Below, piece after piece: positions 55,271 to 63,102 of a DNA stretch of 64,000 nucleotides. The stretch spans positions 124,001 to 188,000 of the forward strand of contig NZ_QEWP01000010.1 of the NCBI RefSeq assembly GCF_003121985.1. The letters run 5' to 3'. The position numbers and the translations under genes are program-made. This DNA comes from Marinilabilia rubra (GTDB lineage: Bacteria > Bacteroidota > Bacteroidia > Bacteroidales > Marinilabiliaceae). The first letter of the stretch is position 1. Each line of letters begins with the position of its first letter. A model generated the notes under the pieces. The model saw nothing but the letters and a program-made list of their open reading frames with translations. It was not told where the DNA came from and searched no databases.

Positions 55271-56422
55271 ATGAGTAAAAATACTTCTTTATCAAAGGTA
55301 TTACCGGTTCTTTTCGGCTTTTTCATCATGGGATTTGTCGATGTGGTTGGTATTTCTACAAGTTATGTGCAAAAAGATTTTGGTTTAAGCGACAGTGTTG
55401 CCAACTTATTACCCATGATGGTTTTTCTCTGGTTTGCCGTTTTTTCGGTTCCCACGGGGTTGTTGATGAATAAGATAGGACGCAAAAATACCGTGTTGCT
55501 GAGTATGGTTATTACCATTGTTGCCATGTTGGTTCCATTATTGGCTTACAGTTATGGTGTGATTTTGTTTGCTTTTGCCTTACTCGGTATTGGAAATACC
55601 ATATTACAAGTTTCGCTTAATCCGTTGGTAGCAAATGTGGTTGTGAAAGAGCAATTGACCAGTAGACTTACACTCGGGCAATTTCTCAAAGCCATATCAT
55701 CATTTCTTGGACCTGTTATTGCCGGTTTTGCTGCCGCTTCACTGGGCAACTGGAAGCTTTTGTTTCCCATATTTGCCGTTATTATTTTTCTTTCTTCTTT
55801 GTGGTTATGGTTTACACCCATTCCTCATGATGAGAAGGTTGAACAAACCACCTCCTTCGGCGCCGCTTTTAGTCTTTTAAAGGACAATTCAGTATTGCTT
55901 CTGTTTCTGGGTATATTGTTTGTTGTGGGTGCTGATGTAGGTATGAATATGGCTACTCCCAAGTTTTTAATGGAGCGAATAGGCCTGCCATTAGAGCAGG
56001 CGGGACTTGGTACAAGCCTTTATTTTGCCGCCCGCACGGCAGGAGCGCTTACAGGTGCCATTCTTTTGGCAAGATTCGCTGCCATGCGTTTTTTTAAATT
56101 CAGCATGATGGCCGCCATTGCTGCCATGATTGTTTTGCTTTTTAGTTATAGTATGGTTTTAGTACTTGTAATGGTCAGCATAATTGGTTTTGCTCTGGCC
56201 AATATATTTTCTATCCTTTTTTCCATGGCGCTCCAAAAGAGGCCCGAGCGTGGCAATGAAATATCAGGGCTAATGATAATGGGGGTTGCCGGTGGAGCTG
56301 TTTTGCCTCCACTGATGGGACTTGCATCAGATGCCATCGGTCAGGTTGGAGGAATGCTTGTGATTCTTTTGGCGATGGGCTACTTGCTTGTTACTTCTTG
56401 TATTGTGAAGGTTCAGGAGTGA
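55271..56422 (+). CDS. MFS sugar permease (fucose-permease-like)
   Basis: A 383-residue inner-membrane carrier with 12 helices, of the FHS/fucose-permease-like branch of MFS. Diagnostic segments are GFVDVVGISTSYVQKDFGLS, a helix-1 fit for FucP-type carriers, LLMNKIGRKNTVL as the MFS loop, and GIGNTILQVSLNPLVANV. Such carriers move hexoses or fucose with protons, so it may import a monosaccharide released by the PUL. I start it at ATG 55271 rather than the in-frame start at 55244, because the added residues are polar. A weak terminator (GTTTAAC/GTTAAAC then Ts, 56436-56460) follows. Confidence 0.86.
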   Translation: MSKNTSLSKVLPVLFGFFIMGFVDVVGISTSYVQKDFGLSDSVANLLPMMVFLWFAVFSVPTGLLMNKIGRKNTVLLSMVITIVAMLVPLLAYSYGVILFAFALLGIGNTILQVSLNPLVANVVVKEQLTSRLTLGQFLKAISSFLGPVIAGFAAASLGNWKLLFPIFAVIIFLSSLWLWFTPIPHDEKVEQTTSFGAAFSLLKDNSVLLLFLGILFVVGADVGMNMATPKFLMERIGLPLEQAGLGTSLYFAARTAGALTGAILLARFAAMRFFKFSMMAAIAAMIVLLFSYSMVLVLVMVSIIGFALANIFSILFSMALQKRPERGNEISGLMIMGVAGGAVLPPLMGLASDAIGQVGGMLVILLAMGYLLVTSCIVKVQE

Positions 56423-57039
56423 TTTTCTAAAGGACGTTTAACAATACTCCGTTAAACTTTTAGAACTACTTGATAGTTAAAGGTTTATGTAAATTGCGCG
56501 CCAATGCGCAACTACCTCATAATAAATACTTTGCGTCTTCGCGTTTAAGCTTTTTTTAACGAACTATTGTAAAACAGTGAGCTATAATTATTGTCTGTTT
56601 TAAAAGTTGGCGTTGAAACTTCAATTAGAGTCTGCTGAAAAAGTCAAAAGGGCAAAATTTACAAGCCGACCAATCGAAGGAGTATAGAAATACTTCGAGA
56701 TTTGGGCGGTGAAGTAAATTTTGTTCTTTTGATTAGCGATTTTCATATTATCAAGTGCAAAGAAATCCGATTGTGAAGTGAAATAACCTTGCACTTAAGT
56801 GTTTGTCGATATGATTACCACATCTTAATATTCACGACTTCTTGCTTTAACATCCTTTATGCGCAAATAATCTTTTCAGAAGCGCTGTTCTATAGATTTT
56901 TTGGTATTTAAGTATTTCAATTAGTGCGCGTTGCTTAAAATTAGAAGTATATGACCAATATTTAAACCGCCGAAAGTTGGTGGGGGATTAGTTTTGGAGT
57001 GAAGTTAATTTTAAGTAAAATTTTTAAAAATTGTATGTT
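56423..57039. other. Intergenic with structured repeat and promoter box
   Basis: After the weak terminator lies a GCGTCTTCGCG-type stretch near 56535, then copy B of the 165-bp repeat (56632-56798). TAGTTTTG at 56989-56996 matches TAnnTTTG and lies 43 bases before the beta-helix gene ATG. No gene is visible. Confidence 0.5.
56632..56798 (+). repeat. ~165-bp structured repeat, copy B
   Basis: Outer arms TCAAAAGGGCAAAATTTAC (56644-56662) and GTAAATTTTGTTCTTTTGA (56714-56732) are inverted in 17 of 19 bases. An inner stem lies around GGAGTAT/ATACTTC (56679-56696). The end CAAGTGCAA...TTGCACTT makes another short hairpin. Strongly similar to copies A and C. Confidence 0.82.
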
Positions 57040-58548
57040 ATGAAAAGATTTACTGCAACTCTTTTTTCGTTAATGCTTGTTTGTTCAGTGTTTGGACAAA
57101 CAGTAAAGATTGGTACTACTAATTTTGGGACTATTCAAGAGGCCATCACTGCTGCTTCTGCTGGTGATGTAATCGACATTACCGGTGTGCACACTGAAAC
57201 GATTGCCATCTTTAAAAATATTACCTTACGGGGAACCAATCCTGCTACCGACATTATTCAGGCAGCTGCCGACCAGGCTTCTGCAACGGGTCGTGTAGTT
57301 CACGTTGCCGGTGAGGACGGTGCTTCAGATGTTGTTATTGAAAACCTTACCATACGAAATGGAAATGCCACTGCTCATGGTGGTGGAATTTTTGCAGATA
57401 AGGTAACTGGTTTATTGTCGTTGAATAATGTAACAATAAGTAATAACACCACAACAAAAAATGGTGGTGGTATTAATACAGGTGGTTCGAATGTGGATTT
57501 TAACAATTGTACCTTTGAGAACAATACTGCTATAAACAGTGGATTTCCTGGCAATGGGGGTGGGCTCTTCATAGCTCCGAATAATGCTGCAGGTATTGAT
57601 GCAACTGTTAATGTTAAAAACTCTCTGATTAATAATAACGCAAGTACACTGAATAAAGGAGGTGGATTTGTTGTTGATGGTAATAATCAATATGGCGATC
57701 AATATACCATAACTGCCAATTTTGAGAATGTAACGATTACCAACAATAGTTCAGCGGTTATAGGTGGAGCCGGTCTTGTTGTGGGTGTGGATTATCAGGG
57801 ATCTAATGGTAGTTTGTCAGTTGGGGAAACCAATGTTACCTTTAACATGATTCATTGTACTGTAGCCTATAATACTTGTCCTGATCTGTTTAAATCCGGA
57901 CTTGCGTTTGCGAATGGAAATGCAACCACCGGTCCTCACTTTAGTTTGTACAATTCCATTGTTGTAAGTGCTGATGATCTTGGTGAAAAGGCCATCGATT
58001 TTACAAATCCCAATACACTGGATGTTGTAAATTGTGTGTTAGGTGGATTAGAGGCAGCACCTGCTGTCGTTGATGGTTTTGGCAAGAATAATTTGAAAGG
58101 GCAAACAGCTACAGCTGCCGGAATTGCAACCTCACTTACCAATGAAGGCGGAAAGGTAAATGTATTGACATTAAATGTGGGTGCTACCTCTGTTGATTAT
58201 TGTACTGCCTCTACATCAGTTACTATGCCTTCGAATGATGCCAGAGGTTATACTCGTGATAGCTCTCCTGATGCAGGTTCTTACGAACTCAATGCTACGC
58301 CGACTGCTCTGAATGATATCGCAAAAGGCACTCAGGTTTCGTTGTATCCCAATCCTGCAACTACCAGTTTTAAGGTAAATAGTGAAAAGCAGGTTTTGAA
58401 TATTAGCCTTTTTGATTTTAGCGGCAAACTTATTAAGCAGGTTTTCAGTACCAGTGAAATGAATGTTGCTGACGTTCAGGCAGGGGTATACCTGGTTGAG
58501 GTGAAGACCGAATCAGCTGTCTTTATGTCCAAGTTGTTGATTAAGTAA
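57040..58548 (+). CDS. Secreted right-handed beta-helix protein with type IX tail
   Basis: A 502-residue secreted protein. Signal peptide 1-19 (SVFGQ). Residues ~24-400 consist of beta-helix repeats rich in N, T and G (GGGIFADKVTGLLSLNNVTI, GGGINTGGSNVDFNNCTF), the choice-of-anchor or pectate-lyase-like layout seen in polysaccharide lyases, GH28-like enzymes and adhesins. I see no catalytic set that would name an activity. Residues ~425-502 (VSLYPNPATTSFKVNSE, ISLFDFSGKLIKQ, GVYLVEVKTES) are a clear type IX secretion sorting domain. It is probably on the cell surface. Start is at ATG 57040, with an in-frame TTG at 57031 also possible. It ends the PUL block and a hairpin follows. Confidence 0.82.
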   Translation: MKRFTATLFSLMLVCSVFGQTVKIGTTNFGTIQEAITAASAGDVIDITGVHTETIAIFKNITLRGTNPATDIIQAAADQASATGRVVHVAGEDGASDVVIENLTIRNGNATAHGGGIFADKVTGLLSLNNVTISNNTTTKNGGGINTGGSNVDFNNCTFENNTAINSGFPGNGGGLFIAPNNAAGIDATVNVKNSLINNNASTLNKGGGFVVDGNNQYGDQYTITANFENVTITNNSSAVIGGAGLVVGVDYQGSNGSLSVGETNVTFNMIHCTVAYNTCPDLFKSGLAFANGNATTGPHFSLYNSIVVSADDLGEKAIDFTNPNTLDVVNCVLGGLEAAPAVVDGFGKNNLKGQTATAAGIATSLTNEGGKVNVLTLNVGATSVDYCTASTSVTMPSNDARGYTRDSSPDAGSYELNATPTALNDIAKGTQVSLYPNPATTSFKVNSEKQVLNISLFDFSGKLIKQVFSTSEMNVADVQAGVYLVEVKTESAVFMSKLLIK

Positions 58549-58551
58549 TAA

Positions 58552-58580
58552 ACTAAAGCCACACAATCCCGGCTTTAGTG
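58552..58580 (+). terminator. Hairpin after the beta-helix gene
   Basis: ACTAAAGCC (58552-58560) pairs with GGCTTTAGT (58571-58579) around a 10-base loop; T-rich sequence follows about 10 bases later. Confidence 0.6.
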
Positions 58581-58597
58581 TGATATGAGATTTTTGC

Positions 58598-58722
58598 AAG
58601 GAGCTGTCTCAAAAGAGTTTTGCATTTAATGAAAGAAAAAAAATCAATACAGGTGAAAGTTTTTATTTCCTGGTTTCTTCAGAAAAAAATGCGATCATTC
58701 AACTGTTTTGAGTCAGCCCCTT
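58598..58722. mobile_element. MITE-like element with imperfect terminal inverted repeats
   Basis: AAGGAGCTGTCTCAAAA (58598-58614) and TTTTGAGTCAGCCCCTT (58706-58722) are inverted in 15 of 17 bases and enclose about 90 bases with no frame. GCTGTCTCAAAA-type ends are like the ends of some transposons (general knowledge), so this may be a non-autonomous relic. The remaining gap to 58987 shows nothing else. Confidence 0.5.
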
Positions 58723-58987
58723 TTATATGTTTTAATGGATGAGCCCCGTATAAAAAACATCTTTATTGCCAAACTCTTAGTTGTTTAAAATTTTTGATTC
58801 AGTGTTTCTTTTTTCAAGACAATATTTACAGGCATAGACGAAGTTACGGCAAAAAAGATTAGCCAGGAAAAAGGAAAACAGATAAAAAATTAGTTCGGGA
58901 TATTTAGATTTTATGAATTAGGATAAACCTATCATTAACAACAAGAATTTAACAGCACATTAGTTGAGAATATATTTATACGAATGA

Positions 58988-60115
58988 ATGAAATTTACAA
59001 AGACCAACCGAAAAGCAAGGCATAACAGAAAATTGGTGCTGCTCTTTTTTCAAATTCCCAATGAGATAATATTATCGAGTATCCGGGAATACTTGAAATA
59101 TTATCAATACAGCCAATTCGAATATTTCTGCGACCAAAAAATCCCGTTAACTTTCCCCTATGCAGGCAAGGTTGAGCAATTCTCTTCTTCTTTCGATAAC
59201 AATCCCACAGATGAGCTTATTATAATAGGTTATCCTCCGGGAAGCGAAATATCTCAGGAATTACTTCTCAGCCTTAAACTTTCGGGTATTATTATAAAAT
59301 TAATACCTGTTGATCTAAGCCTTTTCTCCGGACTTATGTGTATCGATAATATCAGAGACCTGCCACACATCACACTATTTCCTGATAGAACTAAAGTTAT
59401 CCAGCGAATTTTGAAGGAAGTATTAAACAAAGTCATTGCTTTAATTGGCATCATCTTCTCGGGATTTTTTCTGCCTTTCATAGCTCTGTTTATTAAAATA
59501 ACCTCGTCGGGACCGGTTTTTTATAAGCAAACAAGACTGGGTAAAAATGCACGTCCTTTTACGCTTTATAAATTTAGAACGATGGGTGTTTCTGCTGAAA
59601 AAAACGGACCTCAATTGTCGGGATCAGATGATAGTCGAATCACCAGGGCAGGCAAAATCCTTCGTTATTGGCATATTGATGAGTTTCCTCAATTCTGGAA
59701 TATACTAAAAGGCGACATGGCATTGGTTGGTTCGCGGCCTGAAAGGCCATTTTTTGCCCGTTTTCTGGCACAGGAAATACCGTATTACAAAATTGTTTAT
59801 CAGCAAAAACCCGGACTTACTTCCCTGGGAATGATAAAATACGGATACGCTACCAGCATAGAAGAAATGATGGATCGTCTGTATTATGACATTATTTATC
59901 TCAACAATCCTACTTTTTGGATGGATATAAAAATTTTAATAAATACCCTTCGTTATATCATACACAAAGCCTTTTATGATCCTTCGAAAGAAAAAAATAC
60001 CCCCAAAGAGGAGAATGTAAAACCGATTTTGGCGGGTTGGAGTCCCACAAAGAGTGATGTGTCAAAAACACGGTCATGTCTTAATACACTTGACCGTGTT
60101 ATTTATCAGCACTAG
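58988..60115 (+). CDS. Bacterial sugar-phosphate transferase (initiating, WcaJ/PglC-like)
   Basis: A 375-residue membrane protein that would transfer a sugar phosphate to undecaprenyl phosphate, starting exopolysaccharide or O-antigen synthesis. Residues ~1-140 are a soluble N-terminal region I cannot assign. A hydrophobic segment (residues ~143-170) is followed by the transferase domain: GPVFYKQTRLGKNARPF, LYKFRTM, and the catalytic-region DEFPQFWNILKGDMALVGSR then PERP. LTSLGMIKYGYA and YDIIYLNNPTFW match the end of the family. The gene stands alone; no glycosyltransferase cluster is adjacent. Its last ~50 bases contain a perfect hairpin that looks like the terminator of the opposite-strand gene. 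Confidence 0.87.
   Translation: MKFTKTNRKARHNRKLVLLFFQIPNEIILSSIREYLKYYQYSQFEYFCDQKIPLTFPYAGKVEQFSSSFDNNPTDELIIIGYPPGSEISQELLLSLKLSGIIIKLIPVDLSLFSGLMCIDNIRDLPHITLFPDRTKVIQRILKEVLNKVIALIGIIFSGFFLPFIALFIKITSSGPVFYKQTRLGKNARPFTLYKFRTMGVSAEKNGPQLSGSDDSRITRAGKILRYWHIDEFPQFWNILKGDMALVGSRPERPFFARFLAQEIPYYKIVYQQKPGLTSLGMIKYGYATSIEEMMDRLYYDIIYLNNPTFWMDIKILINTLRYIIHKAFYDPSKEKNTPKEENVKPILAGWSPTKSDVSKTRSCLNTLDRVIYQH
60064..60100 (-). terminator. Minus-strand terminator inside the 3' end of the transferase gene
   Basis: AACACGGTCA (60067-60076) pairs perfectly with TGACCGTGTT (60091-60100). Read on the minus strand the stem is followed by a run of five Ts (complement of 60064-60068). It lies 12 bases beyond the stop of the phosphoesterase, so it can end that transcript although it lies in the coding sequence of the convergent gene. 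Confidence 0.7.
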
Positions 60116-61269
60116 TTAAACTTTAATTCAAACAGCATCACCTCAGGCCTGTTTCCGGTTCTAACCGGTGGTCCCCAGGTTCCAAATCCTGTACTTACCC
60201 AGAAATGGGTATCACCTTTCTTTTTGTAGCCACGGCTGACTTCGTAAATTTTGTTCGTGATATAGCCAAAAGGCCACATTTGTCCGTGATGCGTGTGACC
60301 TGAAATTTGCAGGTCAATACCTCTGTTCATGACCGAGTCCAGATGATAAGGCTGATGATCAAGCAGTATTACCGGCATATTAATATCGGTTCCGTTCATC
60401 AACTCGTCAATCCCTTTTCTGGGGTGCTTCGTGTTGTGCCTGGCGTGAAGATCTTCACGTCCAACGATGTAAAAAGCGTCATTGATCAGCACGGAAGTGT
60501 CTCTCAAAACCTTGATGTTGTGTTCTTGAAGATATTTAATGGAGGGTTCGCCGCCACCAATGTATTCATGGTTTCCCGTGCAGGCATAAATGCCCATAGG
60601 GGCTTTCAGTTTTCGTAAAGAGTCTCCCAGATTTTGGCTGATGACCGGACCAACATCTTCATCCAGAACATCCCCGGCCAGCAGTATGATATCGGGATCC
60701 AGGCTGTTGATGGTATTAACGAGCTTGGCCGTTTTTCGAGGACCGATAATGGTTCCCAGATGCACATCACTCACTGCTGCTATGCGAAGGGTTTTGAGAC
60801 CGTTGGCATCTTTGGGAACTTCAAGGGAGAGATTTACAATCCTCGGATGCCAGGCATTGATGTGCCCTGCTGTAATGACAGTGAAGGTGATGCCTGCAAC
60901 TATGGCACCAACAATGAATTTGAAACGTGGATAATCCGGGCCACTTATTTTCCGGATAAAAGGGATGGCCAAATCCAAAAGTCTGGCAATATCAATGAGC
61001 AACACCTGTAATGTGGCATAAAGCATTACTGCAAACCAGAATGCGCCCAGCCAATGTAACGAAACGGTAAGTGGATTGTACATGTTTCTTTCCAGAATGC
61101 GCCCCACTATGTAAGAAAAAGTGGCTAATACCATGAAAGCAATAAACCACGGCCTGATTTTGGGATAGGCCTCTAGAGCCTGATAGCCGCGAACAGTCAG
61201 ATATAGATTGACAAGAACCTGAACGGTGAGTACTATAGCAAAAAACATAATGTATTGACTTTTTTCCAT
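60112..61269 (-). CDS. Membrane-anchored metallophosphoesterase
   Basis: A 385-residue protein with about four N-terminal helices (residues ~1-135) and a calcineurin-type phosphoesterase. Metal-site motifs in order: VSDVHLGTIIG (~166-176), LAGDVLDED (~196-204), TGNHEYIGG (~228-236), and ISGHTHHGQ (~333-341). The layout is that of YkuE/YaeI-like phosphodiesterases that cleave UDP-sugars, phospholipid or related substrates; the exact reaction is open. It converges with the transferase, with a 4-base overlap of stop codons (CTAG at 60112-60115). The 165-bp structured repeat lies 21 bases upstream of its start. Confidence 0.86.
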   Translation of the reverse strand: MEKSQYIMFFAIVLTVQVLVNLYLTVRGYQALEAYPKIRPWFIAFMVLATFSYIVGRILERNMYNPLTVSLHWLGAFWFAVMLYATLQVLLIDIARLLDLAIPFIRKISGPDYPRFKFIVGAIVAGITFTVITAGHINAWHPRIVNLSLEVPKDANGLKTLRIAAVSDVHLGTIIGPRKTAKLVNTINSLDPDIILLAGDVLDEDVGPVISQNLGDSLRKLKAPMGIYACTGNHEYIGGGEPSIKYLQEHNIKVLRDTSVLINDAFYIVGREDLHARHNTKHPRKGIDELMNGTDINMPVILLDHQPYHLDSVMNRGIDLQISGHTHHGQMWPFGYITNKIYEVSRGYKKKGDTHFWVSTGFGTWGPPVRTGNRPEVMLFELKFN

Positions 61270-61290
61270 GAAAAAGGTTTAAACAGTTTC

Positions 61291-61456
61291 TTAGGTGCAA
61301 GGTTATTTTCATCACACCCGGATTTCTTTGCACTTGATAATTCGAAAATCGCTAATCAACAGAACAAAATTTACTTCACCACCGCAATCTCGAAGTATTT
61401 CAATACTCCTTCGATTGGCAGGCTTGTAAATTTTGCCCTTTTAACTTTTTCAGCAG
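61291..61456 (-). repeat. ~165-bp structured repeat, copy C (inverted)
   Basis: Reverse complement runs CTGCTGAAAAAGTTAAAAG to ATAACCTTGCAC and matches copy B closely throughout, including the inner GGAGTATTGAAATACTTC stem. Here the repeat lies in the leader of the phosphoesterase and close to its start. Confidence 0.82.
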
Positions 61457-61515
61457 TTCCGGCTTAAAAATACCAGGAATAGAAAAGGAAAACATTTATG
61501 CCACTATTTGGTTCG

Positions 61516-62334
61516 CTAGATGTTTATCAAAAACCTTGTCAACCAGCGGAACCAGCTGCCCGGTAATAGTTGGTAGGCCAAAAGAAAAAGCCATGACTGA
61601 AAGCCTGCAGGAAATCTCAGGCGGTTGGTTTTTGATGTGGCTGCCCGGTAAATGGTACGTGCCACCACTTCCGGTTTGGCTGCATGCTTAAAGGAGTGGT
61701 TATAGAAATGGGTGGCTTTCTGAGATAAAGCAATATATTTGTCATCATCCGGCGGCAGGATTTCATCTTTCGACCGATTGTTGAAATCTGTTTTCACAGG
61801 CCCCGGTTCAATTAATCTGACTTTAATATTAAAGGGGTGCAATTCATAAAAAAGACTTTCGGTGAAGCCCTCCACCGCGAATTTACTGGCATTGTAAAGG
61901 GAATAAATGGGTAATCCCATCCGCCCTGCGATAGATGAGACGTTGATAATGGTCCCTTTTCCCCGCTGACGCATGAGGGGGAGTATATTTCGGGTAACTC
62001 GCAAGATTCCCAAAAGGTTGGTATCCATTTGGCGGATGATTTGTTCGTCGCCCGCACCTTCAAAAATTCCCAAAGCCCCATATCCGGCATTATTCACAAC
62101 CACATCAATGCCACCCATATCCTGCCATGCTTTTTCTAATGTTTGCTCAACATTATGCGGCTGGGTAACATCCATCGTATATATGGCAACACCGGGTATG
62201 TTATTAAGGTCACCGGCTCTTTTGGGATTACGCATTGTAGCGGCTACTTTCCAGCCACGGGCGGCAAAGAAACGAACAGTTTCGTGGCCGATACCGGAGG
62301 AGGCACCCGTTATAAGTAAATTTTTTGTCTTCAT
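61516..62334 (-). CDS. Short-chain dehydrogenase/reductase
   Basis: A 272-residue classical SDR. TGASSGIGHET near residues 10-20 is the NAD(P) loop, VNNAGYGALG the structural Asn motif, and SSIAGRMG with YSLYNASKFAVEG gives the catalytic Ser, Tyr and Lys in proper spacing. The basic patch after the first strand (MRNPKR) favours NADP. A hydrophobic C-terminal segment (residues ~240-268, SWLFLLAYQLLPGSWFRWL) could be membrane-associated. The substrate is unknown; relatives often act on lipids or retinol-like compounds. It stands alone, and the repeat copy C lies downstream of its end. Confidence 0.88.
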   Translation of the reverse strand: MKTKNLLITGASSGIGHETVRFFAARGWKVAATMRNPKRAGDLNNIPGVAIYTMDVTQPHNVEQTLEKAWQDMGGIDVVVNNAGYGALGIFEGAGDEQIIRQMDTNLLGILRVTRNILPLMRQRGKGTIINVSSIAGRMGLPIYSLYNASKFAVEGFTESLFYELHPFNIKVRLIEPGPVKTDFNNRSKDEILPPDDDKYIALSQKATHFYNHSFKHAAKPEVVARTIYRAATSKTNRLRFPAGFQSWLFLLAYQLLPGSWFRWLTRFLINI

Positions 62335-62706
62335 TAAAAGGTCTGAATTATCAAGTTTGTCTGTAACTCGATTTTAAAGATATAGATTCTGCCGATAAAG
62401 AACCATTATATTTTGATGCGTGGCTTATTATTTTTGCTTAGCAGTGCGATATCAAACGCCTGTTTCATAACCTAAGTTCCCTTTTCTCTTTTGCAGGATT
62501 GAAATTTTTCACCTTAGCTCAGAGTAGTGGTGCGCAGAAAGGAAAAATGAATAACAATTGTTTGAAGCGCTTTTCTTTGAAAACTCTACCGGTTGGTTGA
62601 GTCAGAAAATAGTTGTTACTTTTGTCTCCGATAGAATTCGGAATTAAAGAGGCAAACAAAAAGTGGAAAAGGCTGTTTTCTCTTTTTATACTTTGAGGTT
62701 ATTTTG
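62335..62706. promoter_or_regulatory. Intergenic with a good promoter ahead of the small membrane protein
   Basis: TTG at 62593-62595 and TACTTTTG at 62617-62624 (matching TAnnTTTG) are 21 bases apart, the best Bacteroidota-type promoter pair in the window; its start point would be about 75 bases before the ATG. Nothing else is visible in the rest of the gap. Confidence 0.5.
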
Positions 62707-63066
62707 ATGAAGAGTAAGAGTTTGTTATTTACGGGCCTGGCCCTGGTTTTTTTATCCCTAGGATTGAAACTTTTTGAAATAGAATGGTATTCTGTCGTTC
62801 TGATTGCCGGAATAGTGCTGAAAGTTACCTATTTGATTACCGGCTTGTTGAGCGGCCGGCTTGCCGGAGGGCGTTACCTTGCCATGTTATTTGCAGGAAT
62901 TGCAATGGTAGGGGCAGGCGGTTTTTTAAAAAGTTCTTTGGCATCACCTGTTCCGGGAGCCTGGATTATGGGGGGCGGTTTTTTGCTTAAAGCAGTTTCA
63001 ATAGTTTTGATGGTGGTGGTTGGCCGCAAAAGAAGGATGCAGGCTGAAAAGCTGATGAGCCAATAA
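62707..63066 (+). CDS. Small integral membrane protein of unknown function
   Basis: A 119-residue protein with four predicted helices (residues ~5-22, 27-45, 55-72, 82-105) and a basic end (GRKRRMQAEK). I begin it at ATG 62707; the TTG at 62704 is directly before it. The first two helices (FTGLALVFLSLGLKLFEIEW) resemble the helical pair of GldL-like membrane proteins of Bacteroidota gliding/type IX machinery, but the protein is too short and lacks the GldL cytoplasmic part, so I do not assign it. Converges toward the S9 peptidase gene. Confidence 0.6.
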   Translation: MKSKSLLFTGLALVFLSLGLKLFEIEWYSVVLIAGIVLKVTYLITGLLSGRLAGGRYLAMLFAGIAMVGAGGFLKSSLASPVPGAWIMGGGFLLKAVSIVLMVVVGRKRRMQAEKLMSQ

Positions 63067-63102
63067 ACTTATCAGTTTACCGGCTCACCAATTATGATTC
63101 TG

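Noticed and set aside
55552-55821. Minus-strand frame inside the MFS gene
   Set aside because: Shadow of the strongly membrane-like plus frame.
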